Source: Isoetes taiwanensis
Lineage: Eukaryota > Streptophyta > Lycopodiopsida > Isoetales > Isoetaceae
Length of the DNA stretch: 64,000 nt
Assembly: GCA_021234155.1 (NCBI GenBank)
Contig: JAJEKV010000342.1
Span: 1 to 64,000, forward strand
Direction of reading: 5' to 3'
Position 1 is the stretch's first letter. Each line of letters opens with the position of its first letter. Shown here piece after piece: positions 35,160-47,400 of the stretch. Below the pieces are notes generated by a model that worked only from the letters and a program-made list of their open reading frames with translations, was not told where the DNA came from and made no database searches. A program made the position numbers and the translations under genes.

Positions 35160-35430
35160 GATGTGGCCAAAATTTGGCTCTGTGCCCATCAATGCATGAC
35201 CAACATTCATTAACATTGACAAGTGGCACGCCAAGGATTTAAAGTTTGTTGGCTTACAACGGGTGAGGATCACATAACCGACATCAAGTTGCACCTTCCT
35301 TGCATTTTCTCAAAACAATCAAAGGATAGGATTTTGCCTCCCCGTCCATCCAACGGTAATGAGATGAGGTGCATGCCCCATGCATGGACATGCATGTTTT
35401 TCATAGATATCCAACGGTCCTAGGTTTGCC
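35160..35430. repeat. Dispersed repeat with GGTGCATGCCCCATGCATG core
   Basis: A GAGGTGCATGCCCCATGCATG core near 35365, with TCCAACGGT on both sides (35347 and 35409), recurs with similar flanks near 50470, 51060, 51650 (inverted) and 55805. This points to a MITE-like family in the window. Ends could not be fixed. Confidence 0.45.
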
Positions 35431-36800
35431 ACTTCGCTCTTTTTGAAAGAAACGGCCTAGATTCATTTAAATATGTAACAATCTATTCCATGGGGTCATC
35501 CAAGTAATTTTATAAATATAACGATATAGATATCTAAACTATATAATTGCTATGGGCAAGATTCTATAAGAATATCCGTTTTATTCTTTTACTAATTTAC
35601 TGCCACGTCGGCGTGTTTGTCCGGGGGAAAAAATCCAAGATTAAAAAAAGTCTTATAATTTTAGAGGCTGCCACGTTTGACGATCTTCTATTATGACCTC
35701 GGGAAATCTTCGGCATCGCCTCCTCAATCCTCATCCGGCAATGTCTGGGGAGGACTTGCGCCGTTTCAATTGATCCAGTTTTCTTCAATACATAACTTAT
35801 TGCTCTGCAAAGTGTCTCTCTTTCTCTACCAATGATGCTCATTCTTCGCCAAATCGGCGGACTTCGTGATTGATCCGGAATCATCCCGGGCGCTCATTAC
35901 CCAAAGTTTGTTTGCTCAAAATCTCATAGTGAAACTGGATCGCGAGGGGATAATTTAATTTGTATGCGTTGATGCGTAGTCTCAAGATCGACCAAGCTCT
36001 CCAGCTTGATTTAGGGCAAGGCTTCATCTGCAACAAAGGGCTAGAAAGCTTGAATAGTAAAATACAAGGAATAAAATGGTTAAAAAATTGCAAGGAAGGC
36101 TCTGCTATTTTCGATCCCTGTAGAGCTGCTCCTTTGATTTTGCATAACAGGAAATTTTGTAGAATGCAAAGGGCACAGACTATGTTAGACATCAGCCCAT
36201 TTATTCCGGCAGAACCATTTTAAGCATAAGATAGATGCGAGCACTGCTTTAAAGCCAATGTTTCACTATGATATAGCTCCCTCTGTTTAATCGCCATCCT
36301 TTCTTTCATATGCAAGTGTGTGGCAAACAATAGGAGCAAACGCAGAAGCCCCTTGGTTGCTCTAATTGCATGCTCAGGGTTCACCGGAGTCTAAATTATG
36401 GCAAGCATTTTAATCCCTATTAGAAGCGGCCGGATTACCTCAGGAATAATCTGTGCCAGAAGCCTACGGGACCGGAATATGTTGCAAATTTTCTCAAATC
36501 CCTCACCCAATTCATGGCTTGAGTTTAGAAGGCACAGAGGCAATCAGATATGAGATTCAACTCCGAAGAACCGTTGAGGCCCGCAAATCACTGAATTGCA
36601 ACAGCAACAGGGTCGTCACAAAATGACGAAATTCGTGGCTGTATCAGAAGTTTCCTCCTTGAATACCTTCAATCCGATATCTTCAAGGCCCAGATATGGT
36701 AGAACAGATCCATGCATTTCAGATTTGGGCGCAACACTACTGGTGCAAAACTCTGCACTTCTCTGCATCCTTCGTCTTCTCCAAAACTACCGTCTCCTTC
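35431..36800. other. No supported gene
   Basis: Several overlapping ORFs on both strands (35597-35884, 35881-36192, 35960-36223) lack recognisable motifs. I see no repeat structure beyond simple AT runs. Confidence 0.4.
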
Positions 36801-36964
36801 GGGTGAAAATATCCTTACCCTGGTTTTGGTGATTCCATCGCAAATAATTCCATCCCGCGGAATCACCGGCCAGAGACCCCAATTATTCGTTATTCGGAGC
36901 CCCTGTTATCCGTAGACGGAAAGGGTCGCTTGTGTCATTGATACCTTCCGGCGTAATCACAACT

Positions 36965-37310
36965 TTGCTATTCCGCAGATGGAATCATTAATTTACGATT
37001 TTTCGAGATGGAATCACCGCTCATGTATTCCCCGGGCGGAATCACAACCGTATTATTTATTGCGTACGGAATCACAATCGTGTTATTCTCGCGCATCGGA
37101 ATCACAACCATGCTATTAGCGGATGGAATCACGAACGTCGATTCCGTGAGATGGAATCACCACTTCACGATCCCGCCAGACAGAATCACAACATTGCTAT
37201 TCCGCTAGATGGAATCACAACCAGGCGATTCGCCGCCGGTGGAATCACAAATGTAAGATTCTTCGAGATGGAATCACCACGAATGCATTCCGGGGAAGGA
37301 ATCACCCGGG
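36965..37310. repeat. Subterminal tandem repeats of the Mutator-like element
   Basis: About twelve units of 26-35 bp share GGAATCACAAC or GATGGAATCACC, often preceded by TGCTATTCCG or similar. They fill the left subterminal region. Inverted units lie at 38750-38840 and 38960-39005. In Mutator-like elements such subterminal repeats may bind transposase; that role is inferred here. Confidence 0.75.
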
Positions 37311-37959
37311 GAACTTTGAATTTATGATAAGCGCAAAGGGGGAGGAAAAATTGGGCGATGGTTCAATCCAGCCAGAAGGTCGATGGTTCAATCCTGCCAG
37401 GTTCATGCATGATTCCATAAAAATGGTTGATGATGGTTACTTGAAGATCATGAAGAAAATTAATGTTAAACCAATCGCGTTGAAAAACCAAGCCCTTACC
37501 TTTCGCCTGCAACATTTCGTTTGGGATTTGAACCCTTGCCATTATCGGCAATGCCATGGGGTGCTTCAAACAACAACAAGAAACAATAAACATGCATGTT
37601 TTAAAAGCAACAACAAAACCCGCTTTCTAATGTAACCCATTTCTCTAGATTCAACAGAATAGTGAATCACGGGGCGCGTGTGAGTGGGCCGACCCATTTC
37701 TCTAGAAACGAATGCACAAAAGGAATAGAAACCCGTTTTCTAGATTCAACACAAAATGTAAATTCAAACACCGGTTGTCGCAAAGATTTGAAGGTAGAAG
37801 GCGGTTTCTAATTCTATTCTATGCATCTTGCCCCACGCACCCAAAAACACAACCGCTGGAAAGATCAAGCAGGAAGGGGAACTGGAAACAAGCCGCACAA
37901 AGCAAATGATAGGAGATGGAAGCGATCAAACGCTTCGAGGAAAGGGACCGGAAAGGTTG

Positions 37960-38290
37960 ATTAAGCCATTTTCGTGCTTTTGCGGCGTCCTTGAAGCGGG
38001 GATATTGGCGGTGTTTATCTTGCAGAGTTTGCAGGGCCAGGATCTTTGTTTTGCTATGAAGGTTATGGACAAACCGCTTTGGCTTCCCCGCAATAAGCTT
38101 CACGGGGCTGACGGGCGAAATCCTTGCTTCTTTGGATCATCCGTTCTTGCTCACGCTTTATGCCCACTTTGGAAATGGCTCAATTTTTCTTGTTTGGTTA
38201 TGGAGTTTTGCCCCTCGGCAAAGGATCTCGTGATAGTCTCGCATAAATGGCAATCCGGCAAATGTTTTGACGAAGATGCCGCTTCGACAG
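37960..38290 (+). pseudogene. AGC (AGCVIII-type) protein kinase fragment inside the Mutator-like element
   Basis: Plant AGCVIII kinases (D6PK and relatives) phosphorylate auxin-transport and growth proteins. This fragment covers only the N-lobe and hinge. SGDIGGVYLAEF resembles the glycine-rich loop (about 37995). CFAMKVMDK holds the ATP-binding Lys (about 38044-38073). EILASLDHPFLLTLYAHF lies in another frame (38117-38170), and FSCLVMEFCP is the hinge (38184-38213). The pieces follow the kinase order but need three frames. The catalytic loop, DFG and C-lobe are absent. A 168-codon ORF spans much of it, but its frame is correct only in part. It is captured, non-functional sequence. Confidence 0.7.
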
Positions 38291-39034
38291 ACCCAAAGCG
38301 GATTGAAAACCGATTGAAAGCCGGATTTGCGTAACCCATGCCCTTTTGCTTGATGAATGCCCTTTTGCGGGATGAATGCCCATACCCTTTTCATGCTTTT
38401 TGTAGGCCAGCAGATCCATGTTAGGGCTTCTTGCCACCCGGGTCATGGTATCGGTTCCTCCATTCAATCTTCATCCGCCATCACCGAAAATCGTTCCAAG
38501 CCCCGGGCAGTAATTTCCAAGAAAATGTTCAAGAAATGTCTCCCTAACCCGTTAAACCTACAGAGATATTCTTCCTTTGAGACTCCCACCCAGTTAGGAA
38601 CAATGCGAACTTGAGATCTTCGTGGATTCAGCCCCTTTAAGGCAGCTATCGCCCGTAATGCTTGTATCGCCGAACAAGCGGCCATAGCCGCACTACTCAA
38701 ACACCTCCCACAAAACAAGAATAAAGAATAGGGCGTCAAAAATTTGAATTTTTACCGAAAAATACGGATGGTGATTCCGTCACGATGGAATAACAGAACG
38801 GTGATTCCCGTCCGGTGGTATTTGGAAAATGTGATTCGCCAGGAAGGTATAAACGGACGGCGGGGTGATGGACCCTGCTGCACGGATGGCCGGGATCTAT
38901 CGAAGGTACACCGACATTGTCGCGCGGTAAGTAACCTCCCAGAACGGATCCCGCTCCCTGAGGGTCTGTGATTCCTCAGGAAGGAATTATTTCATGATGG
39001 AATCACCAAAACCGTGGTAAGGATATTTTCACCC

Positions 39035-40500
39035 GTCTCTTCGGACCTTCAACAATATCTATTCGGAACGGGCGGCAAAGATATACCCCAAATAGTACAA
39101 TAAAAAATAAATGCCTCTACTGTGAATCATCATTGAATTAGAAACACTCAATCAAGAATATATGCCAGTTGGCTACGTGGAAGACAAGACACCACCGTAT
39201 TCTTTCTTTTATTATATCCTGCCACGGATAAGATTACACACACCTGTCTCTTTATTATAGCCTGCCATAGATAAGATTACACACACCTGTCTCGTTGCAA
39301 GACTAAGCAACGTGTCTGCTCGCAATAAGATAATGAAATGAATAAATAGGTCAGTTGAATACACTAGTTTCATTGAGTTAGAGAAGCGGCAGCAAGCGGC
39401 ACCAGTATTTCCCCATAAAAACAGGTATCTCCCTAGGCAACCGGTTTAGAAAAGCGCAGTAATACAGTATCGTCACTTTTTTTTTGTCCGTTCTATATAT
39501 GCTAGTCTAATGATGAGTAAACCTATTGTAAAGACAATAAAATAACTTTATTGAAGTACCTTGCCTCATTTACACATATTAAATATTTATATAATCTTAA
39601 GAATACGTAGTGTTAAAAGTACAATCATTTTAGTTGCTAAAGGCTTCAAAGATATATTTAGATAGAGCAAATTAATAGAGAAGTAAATATCTCATTTGTT
39701 GTCATTTACACCTTCGTACCTTTAATTGGAAAGGACGATAGACATGAATGCTATTCCTTTTTTTTTTCTTGCCATTGTCTACCTCCTCCTATTCGATGTG
39801 ACCAAAAGAATATATAGACAAACAAAATTATATATTATATACGATCGAAGAGATATATTTAAAGTACAAAAATGATAAAAACATGTGTGTGGATCCAAAT
39901 TTAGCTTTTATTTGAAGTGCATTTTTTATGTGCTATTGTGTGTATATTGTACAAGTGACCTCAAAAATTCGATAGTAGGATATTCCTAACTACACTATTG
40001 CTAGAGGTCGTGCTAGATGCTATATGGATTCAATCTAAATATCAATCTATCCAATGAAGATTCAATCTAACTCTATAAGACCAAATTTTTTTTTAGAGAA
40101 AGAGACAAAATGAAATTGTATTATGCATAGAAACATATAGATTGCGTACACCCCAAACGAGATAAAAATATTATAGTTCCAAGTGGATAGGCTATCCGAA
40201 CTTTCCAAGTAGAAATATACCTAGAAAAGTTATCCATTAAAGGATATTTTCTTGAGGAGTCCTGACTATATCAAATATACTGTTTATAGGTATCAAATAT
40301 ACTGTTTATAGGTATTAGATATACTTTTCTTCTTTTAATAATTGCATTTAGTACGTTCAAGTCACTATTTCACTCGATATCTTCAAATGCAGCCTTCATA
40401 TTTTATTGTTGGAATATATAATGTGGCAACGGAAGATCAACAGATATGAGAAAAGAAAAATAAGTAAGTCCCTTTCTATAGCATCTTTCAATTTTTTTGC
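39035..40500. other. AT-rich sequence with small tandem duplications
   Basis: No gene seen. A roughly 44-bp unit containing ggataagattacacacacct is duplicated at about 39215-39295, and a 24-bp unit (tatcaaatatactgtttata plus ggta) is duplicated at about 40267-40315. Confidence 0.5.
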
Positions 40501-40530
40501 AGTGCCACATTAGATAGTAATATTAGTCCA

Positions 40531-41175
40531 ATGCCTCGCAAAGAATGGTTTGCCAATTTGGCCGAGAGAGATAGAGAGAGAGTACGAGAAAGAAAGAGAG
40601 AACTTCGTGCAACTTTAGATGATGAAAATAAGAAAAGAATACAAGAAAAAGATAGAGAACGCCAAAGAGATCGTCGATCCAGACAAATAGGTGAGAAGAG
40701 ATCCATTTGCATTCCGTTAGAGACACAAGTCCCCTCAAACTCTATCATAGTGACTGGAACGAACATTGACTTGCCTCAAACCCAAACCACGTCATATTTG
40801 GGTGAAACTCAAAGAGAGAGAAGGCATGAGAGACTCATAGAAATTGCGAGAAGGCGTCGAGTTGGGGATGGGAATAATGGAAGACGACTTATGGCGAGTG
40901 TACCATTTGAAGCCGATAACTTGTGCTCTTCCAACGGATCACGATCACAAATTTTTTGTGATCAGGCATTTAGCCAACCGCAAGAGAAAAATCCAAACAG
41001 TGTTGAAATAGATACCACACCTATAATTACAGATAATCTGTTTGAGACAGACATCCAGGCATTCAGCCAACCGCAAGAGAAAAATTCAAACAGTGTTGAA
41101 GTAGATACCACACCTATAATTACAGATAATCTCCCTGAGACAGAGCATCATCAACTCCCTAAGAAGACAAGATGA
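40531..41175 (+). pseudogene. Helitron Rep N-terminal region with internal duplication
   Basis: A 214-codon frame starts MPRKEWFANLAERDRERVR, very rich in Arg and Glu, as is common at the N-terminus of plant Helitron Rep proteins and of uncharacterised basic leaders. It includes a perfect-order 93-bp tandem duplication (40963-41055 and 41056-41148) encoding AFSQPQEKN...SVE.DTTPIITDNL twice. The frame ends before the recognisable helitron-like domain, so the original protein is interrupted here. Confidence 0.55.
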
Positions 41176-41809
41176 TATAATAGAGAATCTAGAACAATCT
41201 TCAAGACATTGGCAAGCTCGAAATGTTAACATATGAGTTAAGAATAAAACGTACTTTATGTCATGGTTACATGGAATAAGAGGTGTACATATTGCCATAT
41301 TCAGCACTCAATGTTGAGCGGAATGGATATTGCTGCAACAATGGGAGATGGTTAGCTACCATCGCTACCACCTGCGTGACGCACTCAACAACTTATATAA
41401 CAAACCCAATGTTTAACTGAGTATCTAGAAGAGTAAACAATCTATTTTGTTTTAGTGTGCTTGGAGTTGGCCGGTGGGTTTCAATACCATTAGATTTCCT
41501 TCATTTGTGACAATCACGGAGATCTATTATTACCAGGTTTGCATTTCCAATGTCCGACCGAACCCTATACACCGGGTATGTTTATGATGAGACACAACGT
41601 TATATGCGAAATTTTGGACATTTTAGGTACCTTTCCAATGGATTGGGATGGTTGGTTGATTCTCAATCGATAAATCCATTTATTGAAATCTTCGTATTTA
41701 TGGGAAGTGCGCACATGCCATGCACCGATACATAATTCAAGGAGCTGATTTGCGGTGTGAGGAAATTGCTGCCATCGGCAGAGGTTAATAGCACAACCCG
41801 AAATCGGAG

Positions 41810-42820
41810 CCTCGAGTGGTTTTTGGTTTTGGGTCGATTAGAGAGCCAACCTTCATGAGCATTCTTGATCCATCGTATGAGCCGCTGCAATATCCGCTAT
41901 CCACATGGTACATTAGGATGGGGACCAAAACGAGTACGCCCCGACGCAATGGGTGGTATAGGGCAAGGTTGTTACATGAAGATCGATTCTTATATCTAGT
42001 CGCTTTGTGTGGGAGAGTATTTAGTTGATATGTATTCAAGGGTGGAAGATGCACGATTAAATTATATATTTCAGACATCGGGCCTTCAAAATGTAAGGAT
42101 GCAGATGACGAGGATTACTCAGAAATGTAGAAAATGATGACCAAATGATATTATTTGCCCTCGCATCATTTAGAGTAAGAGATGGTGCTCCTGCAATGTG
42201 TAGATGCATTGGCTCTTTTCTAGAGCAAAGGGCTGCCTTACATTTATTCATCACAATGACAAATAAATACAGTTGGCTTTAAATACGTCACGGGTTTGGC
42301 CTCCGACAAGCCCTGACAGTGCCTTATAACCGTCGTTCGATGTTTTCATGCAAGATTACAACGGCTAAAAGAATCGCTTCGCTAAAATTCTTTCAGCATC
42401 GCATGATACATGTTGTAGAATTCCAAAAACGAGGATTGCCACATGCTCATCTTGTGGTGGCGCATGTAGCCCCGACATACCAATCAACAAAGATCGATCA
42501 AATTATTCTCTTTGAACTTCCAACGGACCCATTTTACTTAGGTCAAGTTGAAAAGTTTATGATACATAGATACGTAAAGATGCTCTCCAAATAACGATCT
42601 TGCATTTACAATTATCCAAAACCTATAAACCGACAACCCATCTTGACTCAAGAGGTTATGTTGTCTAGGTATGAGATCGCAGATGACGTATGGGTTGTTC
42701 CATACAATGCTTTTTCTTCTCCATGAATTTAGATTGTCATATCATGGTGGATATTGCATCTTTGCTCATGTATTTTCTTTATCTCTATGGGTACATATAT
42801 AAGGTTTTGATAATACCAAT
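41810..42820 (+). pseudogene. Helitron-like Rep endonuclease domain
   Basis: LDPSYEPLQYPL and the following YRARLLHEDRFLYLVALCGR match the start of the helitron-like domain, which precedes Rep. The frame 42319-42594 carries IHVVEFQKRGLPHAHLVVAH; the His-Ala-His (42442-42450) is the metal-binding HUH motif. After it, IDQIILFELPTDP and FMIHRYV match family landmarks. Further on, DVWVVPYNAF and MYFLYLYGYIYK (about 42780-42810, another frame) look like the region with the catalytic tyrosines. HUH residues survive, but stops separate the blocks. Confidence 0.8.
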
Positions 42821-43269
42821 TTCCAAGTAACTCAAGAGGTATATGGTTGATGCACAAACCTCATTTGGGAATTAGGAAGCAAAACACGCATAACCGAGAT
42901 GAACCAACAACACATGAAAGACCAAAGGTGCCTAGGAATGAAATACTTAGACTATATAAAGGCGATACCTATCACCGCTAGATCATCACGGACAATGTCC
43001 TACCACATACCGGACAATAAGTCACCCTCACAAATGTCTTCCATTGCATTTACCCCTACCAAATACGGTCATTGTAGGACCGCTACTTCTTGCGACCCTA
43101 GATCTCGCTGCTCGATAGCCACGATATTCAAAGATCATGAACAATATACATTGAGTGCATATAATGCAACACTGCAAATGCAAACTACTGACTATTTAGA
43201 ACAAGAGCGAACGGGGTTTACAAAAAATATCGTTAGAAAGCTTGATTAAAACAACCTGTAATTTGTAGA

Positions 43270-45190
43270 ATACGTTTGTTGTTGCCTCGAGTGGGGAGGC
43301 ATTCTATTTAAGACAAATTTTGCTACACACCAACCGCAAGGACATGGGAAGAGCTCAAAGTAGTTAATGGTCAACATCATCAAACATATCAACAAGTCAG
43401 GTAGAGGCACGAGGACTACTCACTAACACAATGAGGTGCATTTAGTTATGGAAGAAGCGGCATCACTATGTGAATCACACAAATGCTTTTTTATTTTTGT
43501 TGCTTTTGCTTGACAAGCACCTTAATTGAGATATGGAACAAGGTTGAGTGCCTATGAGCCTCGACTTGCTAGACCAATACTCAAATGATGAGGCAATTGC
43601 ATTCAATGAGTCTCTCCATCTAATAAATAACATAACGATAATAAACACAAGACTAATATTTATGGCATTTTGGCTTGTTCTGACCTCGCCTCTCCAAGAG
43701 ACGTCATGCAATTTAACTAGCCGATTTCCAAATCATGCGTCATATATAAATCATGTCATGCAGAATGGAAAGTAATAGATGAACACTAACCAATCGGATA
43801 TATACCTCTATATACGGCGAACAATTAGAAACGTCCGCGAGTGAGGAACCAATTTTTCGTGGATGGAAAAGCGACGAATGTAAAGGCATTCACCGCTCAA
43901 TTGCGTATGCCTATTTCTCGTGGTAAAGGTTATATAGTACTCCCATGCACGCACAGGACTTTGTGCGTTATTATATCCAGAGGCAGGCGCAGACTCTACT
44001 TTTTTTCAAATCCCCTCACACAGAAGTAATGTCTGTTTACACTCACTAATGGATCGAATTGGAGGCGGCTCAATTGCTCATTGAAGTTTAAGGCCATAAT
44101 TTGGGATAATTCAATGGCCAATAAAAGCTGTGATAGAAAGTGCTTGAACTATTTATTACAACAATTGTGTAGAATAACCCACCATTTGGAAAAGTAATTT
44201 TATAAAGATTCGGAGATTTTAGGCGGGTGGCGCTGGCTATAAGGGAGGGGTAGAGCTACGTGATCAAGGCATCCATAAAGTCATCACAAGTATGGCAAAC
44301 CTTTCGTGTATTAAGATTAAACGGTAATACTAAAAAGATATAGGAGCTCATGCGGTTTGTAGATGATATGGAGAAAACGGGAAAGACAACGATGATCACC
44401 AGATATTTTTAATATAACTACTAATATTGGCAGAGGTTTAGCACTTTTTCTCTATCCTATCGACATCCTAGAAAAATCCATCTAAATGTGAAAGTAGAGC
44501 ATCATGGCACCCATCAACAAGAATGTCACTAGCTTCAGCATGCGTGTACTAACAAAGTCCTAACAATATTAGCAAAAATCGCATAGTCCGCGATCACATT
44601 AGCGAACAAGAGGTTGATCACGACCATCCCTATGACCAGGACTTTCCAACAATTTTCACCCATTAAAGCATTCATTCATGAATTAACACTTAAGGTAGGA
44701 GCAATATGCCTTATTTATGTAGAAGCGGCTTGATATGGAAAGGTTCGTAAGAATGCAAGAGTAGTAATTGAGTCAATGCATCGTAAATTTGTAATGGTAG
44801 ACAGTATTGGAGTGCGTGGCCGGATACATCACGGCGTATTCACTTTAGAGCGGAACTTCTTCTACCAATTTGAGGCCGATTATGGGACCATCCCATAGGC
44901 GCCAACTACACCTCTTTTGGCATCAGAGAGCCAATTTTATGATTGCCAAGACTAACATTGGATCGCATTGTTCTGGAACTTACGACGGATAAGCCGCAGA
45001 CATGGATTAACTATATACGACTCTTGGCGAATCGCAGGGGAGAAGATGCGCTTATCCCTGTTTCCTCGAAAACACAACAAAACAAACAACAAACGTGGTC
45101 TATAAAGAGCTCCTTTGCTAAGAAGGTATATTCTTTTCACTCACGCTATCTTTTGTTAGTGCATATGTCACGGGATACAAGTTAAGGAAC
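43270..45190 (+). pseudogene. Helitron Pif1-like helicase domain
   Basis: Blocks in order: GEAFYLRQILLH (about 43293) and LWKKR/VMEEAASLCESHK (to about 43480); a ruined Walker A (VDGKATNVKAF where the family has a glycine-rich P-loop, about 43859); Walker B-like AIIWDNSMANKS (about 44090); PFGKVIL with GDFRRV and SSQVWQTFRVLRLNGNT (44190-44330); LKVGAICLIYVEAA and VIESMHRKFVMVDSIGV (44690-44815); and finally TTNVVYKELL (about 45080-45115). This is the superfamily 1B helicase of Helitrons. Loss of the P-loop residues and many stops make it inactive. Confidence 0.75.
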
Positions 45191-45871
45191 TCTGGTGGAA
45201 TAAAGGTATGCCCTTACCATTTTCGGGAAAAATGTTAATGTTATGACGCCCTCGGCATTTCATTGGCCCTCAAAATTTTTTAGGGTAACGTCCTCGGGCG
45301 GGATCGTTATCTACACCTTACATCAAGTTCCCGGCAAATCATTTTCTTCTAAGACAACAAACAAACAAACAGGGTAGCGATTACATAATTTTTACCATTT
45401 TATGGAACCAAGCTTTAATGTTAAGTGAAAATCAAAGTACAAATTTGACCAAGAAGAGAAGATGCCATCATCTTACTTTCACCGGAAAACACAATGAAGT
45501 GCACTAAAACGTGGATTTTATAAAGGTTGCTATGTCTATAATATGTGTTCTCTCGAATATTTTTCTACACAGTCGTGCAAGGAAATGATAAAATTAAAAC
45601 TTGAATAAGGTATGCACTCTCAACTTTTATGGTTATCACAAGCATGTTTTCTTCGACCGTTTCCTCTAATCCACAGTGTGTATGACTTCTCGGCCTCTTT
45701 TCGCTGACTATACTATCACATATAAATATTTGAGGATTTCATATAAGGCGTTTGCAAAAGCAAAAAAGAAAAAAAACTCCCTTTCCGACTGTCAGAGGAT
45801 AGATGGTGCTATTCAATTATCAAGTTCCCTCATCTATCTTTCTAAGATCACATGACGACCTAGCGGTCAAG
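45191..45871. other. Helitron 3' flank, no gene
   Basis: AT-rich. A phrase (gccctcggca / gtcctcgggcg) is repeated at about 45248 and 45290. No CTRR end with a hairpin could be fixed. Confidence 0.35.
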
Positions 45872-46200
45872 CCATTGGTAATGGGCGACCCCATCCAGGC
45901 CCAAAACCCACTACTGCATCGCCGGATGCATTAAAAAATAAAAATGAGGGGGGAGGGTGTTCATCGTGGTGAGAGAAGGTAAAAGCCATTGGTAATGGGC
46001 GATCACCACTCAAAGCTCAAAACCTCATCTATCGGGTACAAAAAAAGAGGGTAGTAAAAGAAGATCCATCGCGGTGGATATTCTAGTGGTAAAGTATTGG
46101 TAATGGGCTCCCCTGTGCCTAAAACCACCGATGCCATGGATGGTGGGAAACAAAAAGGAGAACAAATAATAAGAGGGAATCCCAATGGTGATAAGCTACA
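45872..46200. repeat. Three diverged tandem units, about 112 bp
   Basis: ATTGGTAATGGGC opens each unit (about 45874, 45988, 46096), followed by an AAA.CCA/CTCA stretch and ending with a TCGTGGTGAGAG or GCGGTGGATA word. The copies are diverged. The plus-strand 66-codon frame at 46097 is inside the repeat and is not called. Confidence 0.6.
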
Positions 46201-46299
46201 GCACCCATTCATCCCACGCAAAACACATGGCAATAGTGCGGTTCAACTCAGAGCATGTTTTCCAGGCCATTTGCTAAATTACATCAAGCAGCCATAGCA

Positions 46300-47400
46300 A
46301 TTCCTAAACTAAAGCGAAAGAATTAGGATCGTTAAATGATGAGTCTGAAACCCCAGACGCAGTGTAAACAAAAGAAATGGTCAATTTGGTTTCCTAATTT
46401 TCCATCATTGAAATTATAGTCGTTTAATTAGACATGTTAGTAACGTTTATAATAAATCCGACAAGCGGGCTAGGAACCAAAGACATTACAAAATAGAAAC
46501 TTGAACAAACTCCTTCGTCACTTTTAGTATCGCATTATCAATGGAATAGATTTCGGATTTAAATGTTCTTACTTTTTAGCTTGGACTAGTTAACATGGTA
46601 ATCAACGATTTGTTTCCAGTTGATTTTATTTTTTTAATGCCCTTCATATTATTTTGGGCTTAACGACACGATGTTGGTAAAGAGAAATGTTTTGCGGCGG
46701 CCTTGGCCGCGATAAATTCTTAGATAGATATAGATGTTAGTAAGGCATAAATTAAATGCCTTACCACGTGGTGATTGTAAAACATTTCACTTATAACTTT
46801 TAAAATATATCTTATAATAATTGTGTTAATTACACTCGGTAAGGTTCTTTTCTAAGGTGGAGACTACCGTGATGTGCAGGCGACATCAATCCAAGGTGGG
46901 AGAACATATTTTGCTAATATTGGTATAATCGGGATTAGAGACACGTCACTAGATGAGAGAGCATAACTGACGACCATAAAGGGCAGCACCCCAGAGTGCG
47001 ACCACATGAACACCATACTGCATGTTAAGGCCACATGTGAATATAATATCTTTTGCCATGTGGCAATGGCCCATTGACCAAAAAGGGACCAAACCCTAAA
47101 TTCGTGGGGATAAAAGGGACATAAACCCTAAAAACCCTTCGGTTCAAACCCTCTATAGATCGGTTTGGAGCAAAGATTGGACGCTCTCAGTAACAAGAAA
47201 GGTAGAAAGAATTTAGGTTGTTTCGATCCAAGACCTGGCACTTTGAGATCCAGTAGCATGGGCGCCTGGGAGGAGTGGGAGCCACCTGGGTTACGGGTTA
47301 GTGGCTTTATCCGGCTAGTTGTGGGGTCCCAGTTTCCACCATTCCATAGGATCTCGTATTCACCTGGCCTGCCCCAATAGAATAACAGAGATTACTCAAT
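46300..47400. other. No supported gene
   Basis: Includes a short GC hairpin (GCGGCC TT GGCCGC near 46698) and scattered aaaccctaaa words near 47090-47130 that are not a telomere array. The 71-codon frame at 47165 shows no motif. Confidence 0.4.

Larger units (their letters stand above)
36801..39034. mobile_element. Mutator-like (Pack-MULE-type) element, 2.2 kb
   Basis: The first bases GGGTGAAAATATCCTTACC and about 70 bp in all are mirrored at 38965-39034 with roughly 88 percent identity by eye. Just outside are GTCTCCTTC (36792-36800) and GTCTCTTCG (39035-39043), which differ by one base gain or loss, consistent with an 8-9 bp target duplication of the Mutator type. Inside the left end is a tandem array of GATGGAATCAC-like units; inside the right end the same word appears in opposite orientation. 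No transposase is seen. The interior instead carries a piece of a plant AGC protein kinase, the definition of a Pack-MULE. Confidence 0.75.
40531..45190 (+). mobile_element. Autonomous-type Helitron, Rep/helicase remnant
   Basis: Helitrons move by rolling-circle replication using one large Rep-Pif1-like helicase protein. The plus strand shows the parts in order over 4.6 kb: a basic N-terminal frame (40531-41175), the helitron-like N domain (about 41820-42060), the HUH nuclease motif (42442-42450), the Tyr region (about 42780), then helicase blocks to 45190. The reading frame is broken many times. The 5' TC and 3' CTRR ends are not identified, although a GC hairpin (GCGGCCTTGGCCGC, about 46698) lies downstream. 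Confidence 0.8.

Noticed and set aside
36965-37310. Regular short repeats with unique spacers, superficially CRISPR-like
   Set aside because: Units and spacers vary in length, the setting is a plant genome, and the same word occurs inverted at the other end of a transposon; it is a subterminal array.
46680-46720. GC hairpin as the Helitron 3' end
   Set aside because: No CTRR terminus follows at the expected distance, so the boundary cannot be supported.
47080-47140. Telomere-like aaaccctaaa words
   Set aside because: Only two or three imperfect units, not an array.
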